Below are positions 14,377 through 23,527 of a stretch of 64,000 bases of DNA, one piece after another. The notes under the pieces are model-generated. The model was not told where the DNA came from, searched no databases, and saw only the letters and a program-made list of their open reading frames with translations. Every line of letters starts with the position of its first letter. The stretch's first letter is position 1. Location: contig OZ001190.1 of the NCBI GenBank assembly GCA_963921355.3, positions 4,526,001-4,590,000 on the forward strand, read 5' to 3'. Origin of the DNA: CAWUEZ02 sp963921355 (GTDB lineage: Bacteria > Pseudomonadota > Alphaproteobacteria > Thalassobaculales > Thalassobaculaceae). Both the position numbers and the translations under genes were made by a program.

Positions 14377-16501
14377 CCGGTCCAAGCAGGCCGGTGTTGC
14401 GACGTACTGCACCTTGGGCAATTCGGCCCGCCATGTCTCCCGCTGCGTCAATCGACGGCAACGCACCCTCAAGGTCGCTCACGGCTCGTGCCGCGTCGGC
14501 ACCACGGCGACGGGTCAGAAAGTCCGCAATCTCCTCATAGACCGCATCTTGTGCCGCCGTGCGGCTCCGCGCCGTCTGACCGAAGATCCGCGACACCATG
14601 CGCTCCAACGCCTCAATCGGGCGCATGTTCTTCAGCGCGTTGATAGCACCGGCATCCGTTTGACCCGTTACCACCTCATCCATCGCTTGGCGGGCAAAGG
14701 TCGCGCTGTTCCGGGCCACATTGGCCCGCAATGACACCGCCCGTGCGGCCTTCTCGATTTCGCTCATCAAGGCTTTCGTCGCCGTCTCGCCAATGACGCC
14801 GGACAGCTTTTCCTGATTGGCCCGGCTGGACAGCGCCCGGATCGAAGCGGCAGCCTCCCGAGCGTCCATGTTTTCATCGGTCAGCGTGCGGCGCACATTG
14901 GCGAGTGTGTCGTCAATGTAGGTGCGAACGCCTTCCGCCACGCGGCGGCGTTCCGCATCCCCCATGCCCTCTAATGCCTCTTTGGCGGCGCTGCGGGTCG
15001 TTCCGGCACGCAACAGTGTTTCCCCGACCTCTCTCGACTGTCGCTCCCTGATCGGCCCCGCAGCCGCGTTTGTCGCAGCCTTGTACTGCGGCACCGCTTC
15101 TTTCAAGTTGTCTCGAAGGCGACGCGACAGGTTTTGATAGGCGCGCCCGACCTGAGTGATGCCACCCATGGCGCCCTGGCCCTCTTGAGCTTTCGCCACG
15201 TCGTTCAAGCCGCGCGTGATGTAGTCGATCTGACGAACATCCGGCATCTTCAGGAACGTCACCGATCCGTCATCGCCAAACTTCGCCAGAACTTGGGCCG
15301 ATTTCTCGCCCTCCAAGCGCATCAGTTCATTCGCGCGGTTGATGGCGGACTTCGGCACGCGCTCGGTCACAAGCCGCTCAATCTCCCTGCCCGCGTCCGA
15401 CGCATAGTCAATGGGCTGGGCATAGGCGCGGTCATAAAGCGCCTTCACAGGATTGGACTTGTCGCCGTAGACCGTCAACGCCCTTGAGGATGATTCGCCG
15501 GGGCGTCCAAGAGCATCATCCAAGGCGCCCGCAACGCGCTCGTTGGCCCGCGCCGCCCTGTCATCAACTGCTCGCAAGGCCCGCGCGCCCGCAGGGCCGC
15601 TGCGCTGAATAGCGGTATCGAGCAACCCAGATGCGGCCGGGCCGGAATCAGCAATCATGGCGTCATCGCCCGCTTGCCCGATCCGCCGCGCTCCGCTTCC
15701 GGTAAGCGCCTCGTCAGCTGTCATAGTGCGCCGCAGAACATCAACCGCAGGCCGGGACAGGCCCACTTGGCGCCCGACTTGACCCGATCGAAAACGGTCT
15801 GCAACCGACCGGGCCACATTCCCCACAGCGGGGGCCGCAAGGGCAATACCACCGCCTAGCAATGCCCCGGTCCCGGCGCTTTCCGCCCGTTCATCACCTT
15901 CGCCCGCAAGAAAGCCGTATGCGGCGCCCTGGCCCGCCCCAATGCCCAGGGTCCGCAAGAGCCCCGGCGCAGCACCCCCGCCCGTGGCAACCGCTGTCGG
16001 AATAGCCCCCGCCACCTCGGTTCCGATCGCCGTTACGGGGCTTTCGTCCCTAAACCGCTCAAGCCGTCCGCGCTCACGCGCCAAATACGCGTCGTAGGCA
16101 TCGTCAAAAGACCGCCGCCCCGTGGCAGCGTCCAGTGCGGCTGCACCACCCGCAACAATCTCATCACCAGAACCGAACGAGGCCCCCTGAAGCGCAGCGC
16201 GCCCAACACCTTCAATGGTCGGCACAGGGTCAGCAGTGATCCGGCCGTGAAGCCGCTCAGATCGCTGTTCCTCCGTCTCTCCTACGCGCGGTCGCTGCGC
16301 CTCGTCACGAAGGTAGGCGCCGAATGCGTCGTTCTTGGATCTCGCGATGGAGAGATCGGCAGGGGACATGCCCGCCGCCCGCGTGGGGAAGTCCGCTTGC
16401 CGGGCTTGGCGGATGGCACGTGCGAGTGCTCGCGCGTCTTCAGTGTTGCCCGCTTCATCGGCCTTGACCAAGGCGCGCTCAAGCTCCTGAAGGGTCGCCA
16501 T
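14354..16501 (-). CDS. Large virion protein, probable DNA-ejection protein
   Basis: 715 residues. The N-terminus (LQELERALVKADEAGNTEDARALARAIRQ) is the helical opening common to internal or ejection proteins of podoviruses. A small Gly/Ala-rich region (about 130-230: GAIPTAVATGGGAAPGLLRTLG, GALLGGGIALAAPAVG) could insert in membrane, and the remainder is long charged helices. It forms a tight run with the next two large genes, as three ejection proteins do in P22-like phages. No enzymatic motif was recognised. Confidence 0.6.
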   Translation of the reverse strand: MATLQELERALVKADEAGNTEDARALARAIRQARQADFPTRAAGMSPADLSIARSKNDAFGAYLRDEAQRPRVGETEEQRSERLHGRITADPVPTIEGVGRAALQGASFGSGDEIVAGGAAALDAATGRRSFDDAYDAYLARERGRLERFRDESPVTAIGTEVAGAIPTAVATGGGAAPGLLRTLGIGAGQGAAYGFLAGEGDERAESAGTGALLGGGIALAAPAVGNVARSVADRFRSGQVGRQVGLSRPAVDVLRRTMTADEALTGSGARRIGQAGDDAMIADSGPAASGLLDTAIQRSGPAGARALRAVDDRAARANERVAGALDDALGRPGESSSRALTVYGDKSNPVKALYDRAYAQPIDYASDAGREIERLVTERVPKSAINRANELMRLEGEKSAQVLAKFGDDGSVTFLKMPDVRQIDYITRGLNDVAKAQEGQGAMGGITQVGRAYQNLSRRLRDNLKEAVPQYKAATNAAAGPIRERQSREVGETLLRAGTTRSAAKEALEGMGDAERRRVAEGVRTYIDDTLANVRRTLTDENMDAREAAASIRALSSRANQEKLSGVIGETATKALMSEIEKAARAVSLRANVARNSATFARQAMDEVVTGQTDAGAINALKNMRPIEALERMVSRIFGQTARSRTAAQDAVYEEIADFLTRRRGADAARAVSDLEGALPSIDAAGDMAGRIAQGAVRRNTGLLGPASNRTAR

Positions 16502-16504
16502 CGG

Positions 16505-17737
16505 CTAGTCCTTGTACTTTTCCAGAAGCGCGTCGATGTTGCTGTCTCCGTCGCCCGCACCGCCGCTTTCCCCGTCGATGCCGCGATGGACGATCTGATC
16601 AAACAGGTCTGACAGGCGACGCAGGTTGAACATCAACTCTTCAGCGCTGTTCGCCTGTCGGACAGACCCATAGACGGCACCCAAGAGTGAGAGTTCTCGC
16701 TCGGTCACGTTGCCAAGTGCGCCACCTGTCGGCGAGGACTGCCGCATCTCATTCAGCCTGTTGAAACTGATGTTCGCTTCAAGCCCCTTAAGAAGCTCGC
16801 CAAGCGAAAAAGCATCCGTTCCGGGAATGGCGCTGGCAACCGAGCCGATTAAGCCGGTGGTTGGCAAACCATCGCTGTTGATCAGATTGATAGCGCGGCC
16901 GATGTCTTCTTGCACAACGTCAAATTGACGATTTGCCTGCCCTTGCCGTTGCTCCGCCTTGTCGGCTTGTTCCTGCGCCTTGATGTCGGCGGGACCGCCC
17001 GGAATGGCCGACATGCTGATGGTCTCTTTTCCGTCTGGACCAACGTCGCGGACAGCCTGAAAGCCCGGCGGAATGGTGCCGATCTGTGGGCCTGTCGCAC
17101 CGGAGTTGATCGTTACGTTGTTGCGTGAGGCACGGGTGTCTCGAATGAAGTCGACCACGCCGCCCGTGTAGCCCTGCTTGAGAGCCATGTCGTATTGCTT
17201 TTCCCAATCGGCGCGCGTGCGTGGCTCCGCATCACCCATGAGCGCGAAGCCCTTCGGGGGCTGCGCACCCTTCTCGATCGTGATGATCTTCTCAGTGTCC
17301 GGGTTGTAAGCGTTCACATACTCCGCCTTTTTCCCGCCGGTGATCGCACTGGAAAGCGCCGCGTAACCGCCCGCGTAGTCACCCGCGTCATACGCCGCCC
17401 GGATCAACTGCATGGGCTCTCGCGCCAACCCGAACGGGTTGGGAATCGCCTTGGCTGCCCCGCCAGAGCCGATGCCAAGGGCTTTTTCAAGGGTCGCCCG
17501 CTGCGCGTCTTCCTGTTTCTTCGCCTTCACGGCCCCACCAACAGCGGCAACACCCTCACCCAACCCCGCAAGGCCCGCACCGATGTCATCACCCTGCGTG
17601 ATGATTGGAGACGGTTCGCCCATCCTTCCCCCTGCGCTGCGGGGCGTCATCTGCGCAACACGCTGCTGTGCAGCCTGCCGGATCGCCATTGGGCCAAGCA
17701 GCCCCTGCATCATTCGGGGATCACCGAGAAGCGCCAT
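16505..17737 (-). CDS. Virion protein, probable second ejection protein
   Basis: 410 residues, opening MALLGDPRMMQGLLGP, with a Gly/Ala-rich segment (GAGLAGLGEGVAAVGGAVKAKKQEDAQRA) and a C-terminal helical part with LGNVTERELSLLGAVYGSVRQANSAEEL. The ATG overlaps the preceding stop by one base. Position and composition suggest an internal virion protein released with DNA; no catalytic motif is visible. Confidence 0.55.
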   Translation of the reverse strand: MALLGDPRMMQGLLGPMAIRQAAQQRVAQMTPRSAGGRMGEPSPIITQGDDIGAGLAGLGEGVAAVGGAVKAKKQEDAQRATLEKALGIGSGGAAKAIPNPFGLAREPMQLIRAAYDAGDYAGGYAALSSAITGGKKAEYVNAYNPDTEKIITIEKGAQPPKGFALMGDAEPRTRADWEKQYDMALKQGYTGGVVDFIRDTRASRNNVTINSGATGPQIGTIPPGFQAVRDVGPDGKETISMSAIPGGPADIKAQEQADKAEQRQGQANRQFDVVQEDIGRAINLINSDGLPTTGLIGSVASAIPGTDAFSLGELLKGLEANISFNRLNEMRQSSPTGGALGNVTERELSLLGAVYGSVRQANSAEELMFNLRRLSDLFDQIVHRGIDGESGGAGDGDSNIDALLEKYKD

Positions 17738-18786
17738 TATGCCGCCTCCAAAATCTCATCCATGACCGCGCGGTATTCGGCCTTGCGCCTTGGATCGTTG
17801 CGGATCTTCTCAGCGATGCGCGGGCCGTCCTGCATGTACTTCTCGAACAGGGCTCGCGGCGCCTTGTTGAACATCCAGTCGCGAACCTTGAGCCACTTCG
17901 GATTGTGTTCGCCGTAGACCTCACGCGCGACCCAGCACCCCATTGCGCCGTAAAGCTGCGCCCCGCCCGCGAGAAGGCTGCCGATCCCCCCCAGCGTGCT
18001 CCCCATGCCGCCCTGGCTCATGACCGGGGTACGGCCGACAGAGCCCATCGGGGTTTGACCAAGAGCACTTTGTCTAATGGAAAGCGCCTGAAGCGGATAA
18101 TTCAGTTCGTCCAGGAAATCCCCGTACCGAAGATCCATGCCCGCCTGGTTCAGTGCGCGCTGTTGCTGGCCAATCCCCGCCAGCGCCCCCGCATTCTGGA
18201 GCCGTGCACCGAGACCCGTTGTCCCGAGGCCAAGCGCCCGGTCACCCGCCGCCATAAGACGGTCCGTCGCACCCTGTCCCAATGTCGCCGCAGTGCGGAA
18301 CCCATCGGAGCGGAGTTGACCGCCGATCGTGCCAAGCGCCCGTGCGCGCTCGCCCTCAATGACACCTTCCCGAACACCCAACCGCGCCCCGCCGAAGGGG
18401 CTTGCCAAGCGGCTCTGCTCGGACGCCCGATCAAAGCTCTGGTTCATGTCCGCCTGCGTGGCGTCGATGACCTGCTCTGTGTACGGGTTCTGATAGCGCT
18501 GCATCATGATCGACGGGTCAGCGGCCGAATTCATGCCAGCGGTGTAAGCCGCGTGAGCGTTGGACAGATCGCGTTCCAGCGGCGTACCAAGGGAGCGGGT
18601 CAGGCCAAAGGAACTCAGAGTGTCAGGGGAGAACCCGGCGATGCGCTGGCCCCCATAGGGGATATAAGCGCGGTTGGCGATCGTGCCCGCCATAGCAAGG
18701 TTCTGGTCGACAAAATCCCGATAGCGTTCGGGAATATCGCTCGACGTTTCAACCGTTTTGGAACCGCCGCCCTTGCCGCCGCTCAT
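17737..18786 (-). CDS. Virion protein with a C-terminal WVAREVYG domain
   Basis: 349 residues. The N-terminal part resembles phage tail or ejection proteins (PERYRDFVDQNLAMAG, PYTEQVIDATQADMN). The middle is rich in Gly, Ala and Gln. The C-terminal 65 residues carry a motif seen at the end of many phage virion proteins: CWVAREVYGEHNPKWLKVRDWM, then PRALFEKYMQDGPRIAE. Function unknown. It lies directly after the small GNAT-like gene and before the other ejection-type genes in transcription order. Confidence 0.6.
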   Translation of the reverse strand: MSGGKGGGSKTVETSSDIPERYRDFVDQNLAMAGTIANRAYIPYGGQRIAGFSPDTLSSFGLTRSLGTPLERDLSNAHAAYTAGMNSAADPSIMMQRYQNPYTEQVIDATQADMNQSFDRASEQSRLASPFGGARLGVREGVIEGERARALGTIGGQLRSDGFRTAATLGQGATDRLMAAGDRALGLGTTGLGARLQNAGALAGIGQQQRALNQAGMDLRYGDFLDELNYPLQALSIRQSALGQTPMGSVGRTPVMSQGGMGSTLGGIGSLLAGGAQLYGAMGCWVAREVYGEHNPKWLKVRDWMFNKAPRALFEKYMQDGPRIAEKIRNDPRRKAEYRAVMDEILEAA

Positions 18787-18787
18787 A

Positions 18788-19138
18788 TTACAGTTCCTTC
18801 TCTAACATCGTGTGCGGTTGGTGATAGTCCTTCATCACGCGCGCCCACCCCGGCCGACCAACCACGGTGACCGACTGACAACCCTTTTCCCTCGCCCAAC
18901 CCTCGACGGCGGGCAGCAACTCACGAACAAGCTCTTCAAAGACCCCGGCTGCCATCCAGATTCGGCAGACCTTCTTGCGGGGATACACATGAATCTCGGT
19001 AACCAGCGCCGACGCTCCGAAGCACCACAGTTGGGCTTCACCCTTCCTGATGGCTTCCTCGACATCCTCTAGGGAATGCGTGTCCTGCCGCTCGACTGCC
19101 CTGGCAATGAGCGGTGCGGCCACGATCCAAGGGTTCAT
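18788..19138 (-). CDS. Small GNAT-like virion assembly protein
   Basis: 116 residues. The sequence has the outline of a reduced acetyltransferase: LWCFGASALVTEIHVYPRKKVCRIWMAAG, then a helix and GWAREKGCQSVTVVGRPGWARVM. Similar short proteins sit between the gp10-like and ejection genes of many podovirus-type prophages. Acetyl-CoA binding residues are not clear, so enzymatic activity is doubtful. Starts by ATGA overlap. Confidence 0.55.
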   Translation of the reverse strand: MNPWIVAAPLIARAVERQDTHSLEDVEEAIRKGEAQLWCFGASALVTEIHVYPRKKVCRIWMAAGVFEELVRELLPAVEGWAREKGCQSVTVVGRPGWARVMKDYHQPHTMLEKEL

Positions 19139-21276
19139 CGCTTCCGGCCGGTCGGTGAAATATCGAACATCAGCCGCCCGACGCGCCCATCAGTCGGTGA
19201 GGCCGTCCAGTCCATGCGCACGCCAAGCTGCTTGGCGGTGATGCGGAAATCCAACTTCTCGGTCGTCGCCGTTACGGTTCCGGCAACGGTTGTGGTTTCC
19301 GCCCCCTGCGGCCACAGGCGGTGCTTGAGGGTCAATTGAACCGAGCCCGACAGCCCGTCAAAATCCGGCTCGAACCGCCGCACGTTGAGATGCGTTTCGC
19401 CCTCTGCGATGTCCATGAACGCGGACTCGATATGAGCCGAGAACGCGGCCCCGTTATCGCTGTTGCCCTTCTCATGCAGCTTCAGCGTGCCGTCGGAATG
19501 CGCCGCAACCGGAAACTCATTCACACCACGCGGCTGCCACGCGGTGATTGGAAACGTGCCGATCGTCCAGTGCAGTTCGGAGTAGTTGAAGGCCACATAC
19601 CGGGCGTTCTCGTTCGTGCTGTCTGGATAGAACCACCAGACCTCGTTGAACTTGTCGTTCACACCGGCATAAATCAGATCTTCCTGAAGCTCTGCCAGCC
19701 CATCAAAGAAGAAGTCCCGAACCGGGCAATCCACCGTGAGCGGGGTTCCGCCCTGCCAGACCATGAACTCCCGGCTGGTCGAGAGCCAATAGACCTGGCC
19801 ACTGTCCCCCGCTCTTGCATACGCATTGGGTCCGATCAGCCCGCAGCCCGTCCCCAAGAGTTCGGGGCGGTATACCACGTCGATATCCGGGATGTATTGC
19901 AGGCCATATAAGGCAGTATCCGTCCAAATGACTGATACATTGGGCATTGCCGTCCCGGCGACGATCCTGGAGCCCTCGGCAAGCTTCAGATCGCCCGCGC
20001 TGTTTTCCGCCGTCGGCGTCCAATCGCCGTTTGCAAACCCACCCTCGATCTTGGCCCACGCGATTTGAAGTGGATCGAACGTCGACCCCGTGGCTTCCTC
20101 TGTGCCAAGCGCCATCAGGAAGCGCTCGGGCGTCACCATGTGGCTGATGTTGCTCTGTGGTGCGTCCGTCGCCCCTGTGGCTTCCTCTGTGCCAAGCTCC
20201 ACCAGGAGGTGCTCGAGAGTCACCGTGTGGCTGATGTTGCTCTGTGGTGCGTCCGTCGCCCCAATCGCCGCCATCTTCTGCGATGGAACGTTCTGCCAGC
20301 GGTAGAGAACAGAGCCCCGGTAGTTCGCAACCAGATCCTCCCCGAAGTTCGAGAACACCCACACACGGGCCCTGAGATCGCTTTCAGAGGACGGGAGGGA
20401 GTAAGACCCGCCCGAATACGTCCCGGTGCTGTATCCGGCCTGTGCCGCCGTGTTCTCCCGTCCGGGGTTGATGGCGTACTCGTATGTAAGCGCCCCCCCA
20501 CCCCCCGATGCCGTGGAGGTTGCAGCCGATGCCGCCTCTACCGTGTAGCTATTCGCATCTACGAAGGTCGCGGCGTAGGCCTTGAGACCCGTGAAGGTCG
20601 GCGTTCCTCCGCCCGCAGCATCCGAAGTGGCCGCAGTCGCAACGGAGAGTGCGTAGGTGTCGGCATCTAAGACCACGACCGTATGCGTGGTGTTGATTTC
20701 CACCGATGGCACGCCACCGACTGTCGTCGCTCCGGCGTAGGTAACGCGGTCCTGATCCGCCAATCCGTGCGCGGCGTCGGTGACGATCAGAACCTTGGAA
20801 CCGACCGACGTTTGAATGCTGCTCGCAGAGAGGCTTCCGCTCGTTCCCAGACTCAACCCACCTACGGCCGATGAGTTGTGCAGGTAGACGACGGCCCCGT
20901 CATCCACGCCGTGCGAAGCATGATTGACCGTGACAGTCGTTTGCGTGTCGAGAGTATCAAGCGCATTGGTGAGGGTGGACGCATCGCGAACCGGCGTGAT
21001 GTCCCACAGGAGACCTTGCGAGAAGACATAGGCGTTCGTGTGCGTACCAGCCGCAAGCTGCACCTCTCCGGACAGGTTTTCCCAGGCATGCAGAGCGCGG
21101 CACTTCCCGAGAAAGGTCTGCTCGGTCAGATCTTCAAATCCGCCTATCACCTCCGGATGGGATTTCCCCCCAACCGAGCGAAAGCGCATCTTGTCCGCGT
21201 CAATCCACCGTCCTTCCGATAAGAGCGCCGAGTTGTCCTTGATGACCCCGGGCTTGATCGGAAGTTCCGTAAGCAC
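19135..21276 (-). CDS. P22 gp10-like packaged-DNA stabilisation protein
   Basis: 713 residues from a GTG start that abuts the upstream stop. The N-terminus matches gp10-like tail-hub proteins: KPGVIKDNSALLSEGRWIDADKMRFR, IGGFEDL, CRALHAWENLSGEVQLAAGTHTNAYVF, LLWDITPVRD. These proteins close the portal after packaging and hold DNA in the head. Middle regions are Thr/Ala/Gly-rich beta repeats (VDDGAVVYLHN, LADQDRVTYAGATTVGG). An 87-base tandem duplication gives two copies of a 29-residue segment. Confidence 0.75.
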   Translation of the reverse strand: MLTELPIKPGVIKDNSALLSEGRWIDADKMRFRSVGGKSHPEVIGGFEDLTEQTFLGKCRALHAWENLSGEVQLAAGTHTNAYVFSQGLLWDITPVRDASTLTNALDTLDTQTTVTVNHASHGVDDGAVVYLHNSSAVGGLSLGTSGSLSASSIQTSVGSKVLIVTDAAHGLADQDRVTYAGATTVGGVPSVEINTTHTVVVLDADTYALSVATAATSDAAGGGTPTFTGLKAYAATFVDANSYTVEAASAATSTASGGGGALTYEYAINPGRENTAAQAGYSTGTYSGGSYSLPSSESDLRARVWVFSNFGEDLVANYRGSVLYRWQNVPSQKMAAIGATDAPQSNISHTVTLEHLLVELGTEEATGATDAPQSNISHMVTPERFLMALGTEEATGSTFDPLQIAWAKIEGGFANGDWTPTAENSAGDLKLAEGSRIVAGTAMPNVSVIWTDTALYGLQYIPDIDVVYRPELLGTGCGLIGPNAYARAGDSGQVYWLSTSREFMVWQGGTPLTVDCPVRDFFFDGLAELQEDLIYAGVNDKFNEVWWFYPDSTNENARYVAFNYSELHWTIGTFPITAWQPRGVNEFPVAAHSDGTLKLHEKGNSDNGAAFSAHIESAFMDIAEGETHLNVRRFEPDFDGLSGSVQLTLKHRLWPQGAETTTVAGTVTATTEKLDFRITAKQLGVRMDWTASPTDGRVGRLMFDISPTGRKR
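20090..20263 (-). repeat. 87-base tandem duplication inside the gp10-like gene
   Basis: Two copies, period exactly 87 bases, encode GATDAPQSNISHTVTLEHLL... and GATDAPQSNISHMVTPERFL..., each ending LGTEEAT. The period is a multiple of three, so the frame is kept. About a fifth of the residues differ, concentrated in the second half, so the duplication is not brand new. Confidence 0.75.
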
Positions 21277-21774
21277 TTAGACGCTCCAGAGCATGTTGTG
21301 ACCCGAGTTCGCCGGTGCATACGGAGAACCGCCCGAAGGCTGACCGCCAGTCCATCCACCACCCAGGAGACCGCCACGGGGCGCGGAGTTGAGGCCGCCC
21401 AAAAGGCCACTGAGGCTCGACAGACCGGACCACACATCTGCGCTGGACGTACCCATGCCGGGAAGCTGCCGCGACTGTGCGCCGTAGGCCCCGCCGTTGT
21501 TCACAGCAGGCTGCCCCCACCCCTGAGCCCCGAAGTTGTTCGATCCGCCCTCGCGGGGGTCGTACATATCCATCCAACTGTCGATCATGCCCTGAGCGGC
21601 ACCGGACTGCTGCGATTTCCAATCGTTGAACTGACCGTTACTAAACCCGCCAAAAGACGGATTCAGGCCAGCGCCTTGCATGAAGCCGTAAAGGTGCTTG
21701 TTGAGTTCCGGCCGCGCGCCCCAGTTGAAACTGCTGGGAAGTTGCGGGCCTGCGCCCCATGTTGGACTTGTCAT
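21277..21774 (-). CDS. Gly/Ser/Asn-rich virion protein
   Basis: 165 residues from ATG 21774 (MTSPTWGAGPQLPSS). Rich in Gly, Ser, Trp, Asn and Pro with low complexity (LLGGLNSAPRGGLLGGGWTGG). Similar small glycine-rich proteins accompany tail-hub genes of podovirus-like prophages. No domain recognised. It abuts the gp10-like gene, and on its 5' side a plus-strand methyltransferase is inserted. Confidence 0.5.
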   Translation of the reverse strand: MTSPTWGAGPQLPSSFNWGARPELNKHLYGFMQGAGLNPSFGGFSNGQFNDWKSQQSGAAQGMIDSWMDMYDPREGGSNNFGAQGWGQPAVNNGGAYGAQSRQLPGMGTSSADVWSGLSSLSGLLGGLNSAPRGGLLGGGWTGGQPSGGSPYAPANSGHNMLWSV

Positions 21775-21785
21775 TCTAGCCACCG

Positions 21786-22598
21786 TTGGGTGAGTTCGTG
21801 CCGAAAGTTCAATCCAAAGACCGTCTGTTGAGCCCCAAGTTCTATCTAGGGACCGTTCCATTCGTTGATGACATGGACAAGTTCAAGCAAGGACTCGAAC
21901 TTATTTTCGAATCCTTCCGTGACAACAGAGAAATGAGACTCTCTACTTTTGCATCAGACAGTATGATTGTATGGAATCGCAACCTATCCTTTCTTCGCGA
22001 TCCCTTTTTTAGAGGCCTTGTCGACAATAAAGAGGCTTCCATTAAGGAGCGCGGCATCATCTGGCGGACCTACCTGCTGGAGTACTTCGCCGATGCGGCC
22101 AGCGCGGTGCCGGGGGACTTTCTGGAGGTCGGTTGCTACTCAGGGTATACGGCGTCAGTGCTTACGCAACGCATCGACTTTTCAGGCCTTGAAAAGCAAT
22201 ATCTCTTGTTCGACTTGTTCGAGTGGAAGGAAGGTGACACGCACATTGAGTTAGAGGCACACGCCCTATCTGATCTCTTCGAGCTCGTTCAGAAAAAGTT
22301 CGATAACAATCCCGCCGTATCCGTGATCCGAGGCCGGGTCCCGGAAATCCTGGCAGACACGTTGCCCGAGACTATCGCTTTCGCCCACATTGATCTGAAC
22401 CACGCCGTGGCTGAGGCCAGCGCACTGGAATTGATCTATCCCCGTCTATCGCCGGGTGGGGTCATCATGTTGGATGACTATGGCTGGTGGCGGTTGTCCG
22501 ATCAGAAAATTGCCGTCGACGCTGTTCTAGAAGGCCTCGCCGCCCGAATTGCCGAACTTCCGACAGGCCAAGGGCTGCTGATCAAGAAAGCGACATAG
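21786..22598 (+). CDS. TylF/MycF-like class I SAM methyltransferase
   Basis: 270 residues from TTG 21786 (GTG 21799 or a later ATG near 21874 are alternatives). SAM motif I is FLEVGCYSGYTASVL; an acidic residue follows in YLLFDLFEW; the metal-binding core is AHIDLNHAVAEASALELIYPRLSPGGVIMLDDYGWW, as in macrocin-type sugar O-methyltransferases. It lies on the plus strand between minus-strand tail genes, and its first 250 bases are clearly more AT-rich than the neighbours. It is probably a late acquisition that modifies a host surface glycan or a virion glycan. Confidence 0.7.
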   Translation: MGEFVPKVQSKDRLLSPKFYLGTVPFVDDMDKFKQGLELIFESFRDNREMRLSTFASDSMIVWNRNLSFLRDPFFRGLVDNKEASIKERGIIWRTYLLEYFADAASAVPGDFLEVGCYSGYTASVLTQRIDFSGLEKQYLLFDLFEWKEGDTHIELEAHALSDLFELVQKKFDNNPAVSVIRGRVPEILADTLPETIAFAHIDLNHAVAEASALELIYPRLSPGGVIMLDDYGWWRLSDQKIAVDAVLEGLAARIAELPTGQGLLIKKAT

Positions 22599-22600
22599 GC

Positions 22601-23527
22601 CTAGTCGACCTTGAACGTGCCGTTAGCCGAAAAGGTCACGACGGTGTGAGGGCCATCTGTGGCGGTCGATCCGCTAGTGGTGATCGTCCCCTCAACGGTG
22701 AGAAGACGCACAATTACGACCCCGCTCCCACCGTTTCCGCCGGAGGTGCTGATCCACGCTGTTCCGCCTGTTCCACCGCCACCACTGCCGGTGTTTGCCA
22801 AACCACTGTTCCCTCCGCTAGCGCCACCGCCGCCAGCGCCGCCGCCGCCTGAGCCAGCCGATCCCCCAGTAGAGAACCCCCCGCCGCCACCACCGCCCGC
22901 GTAGGTCACGGTGCTTCCGGTGATATCGGACGTACGCCCGGCCCCACCGGTGCCACCGGTGTTCACAACGGCATTGCTTGCACCCGCCCCGCTAGCGCCA
23001 CCGCCACCGGAACCGCCACCGCCAATGCTGGCTCCTCCACCGGCATTGCCGTGACTTCCACTCGAGATCAGCTTGCTCGAGGAACCGGCCGACCCGACCT
23101 GGGTACCGCCGCCGCCAGACCCGCCCGGCCTGCCGTTAGGTGACGTAACACCGTATATATCGGCAAAGGTGCTAAACAAACCGGCGCCTCCGCCACCGCC
23201 CGCGACGGTGAAGCCGAGTGCGCTTGTGGTAGAACCATTCTCACCGGGCGTTCCAGTTTGTGCCCCACTATCGACAATCCCGCCATCACCACCCGCGCCG
23301 ACAATGATCTGGTGGGTGACACCCTTGACGATCTTGAAGGGTGTTTGATGGTCGTAGAATTCGCCGGCACCACCGCCGGCGCCACTATTGTTCGTGCTGT
23401 CCGCCCCGCCACCGCCGCCGCCGCCGATGATCAGCAGCTGGGTAATCTCCGCCGTTGGCGTGCCGCCGCTGCCGTCCGGCTGAGACAGCCGGGACAGGCC
23501 CGCGTTCGCTGCTTTGAAGCGCGGCAC
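22601..23527 (-). CDS. Polyglycine-rich tail tip/adhesin protein
   Basis: 308 residues, about 40 percent Gly. The N-terminus (AEITQLLIIGGGGGGG) and repeated blocks such as AGGGGGAG, IGGGGSGGGGASGAG and GGNGGSGVVIVRLL match the glycine-rich domain of phage adhesins, whose runs form polyglycine II helices. The C-terminal VTFSANGTFKVD is the usual end strand. Likely the distal receptor-binding protein. It overlaps the next gene by one base. The methyltransferase lies directly beyond it on the opposite strand. Confidence 0.65.
   Translation of the reverse strand: MPRFKAANAGLSRLSQPDGSGGTPTAEITQLLIIGGGGGGGADSTNNSGAGGGAGEFYDHQTPFKIVKGVTHQIIVGAGGDGGIVDSGAQTGTPGENGSTTSALGFTVAGGGGGAGLFSTFADIYGVTSPNGRPGGSGGGGTQVGSAGSSSKLISSGSHGNAGGGASIGGGGSGGGGASGAGASNAVVNTGGTGGAGRTSDITGSTVTYAGGGGGGGFSTGGSAGSGGGGAGGGGASGGNSGLANTGSGGGGTGGTAWISTSGGNGGSGVVIVRLLTVEGTITTSGSTATDGPHTVVTFSANGTFKVD

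Noticed and set aside
17605..18870. A 421-codon plus-strand open frame opposite two virion genes.
   Set aside because: Arg/Ala/Pro-rich shadow of minus-strand genes with recognised domains; no ribosome site or family.
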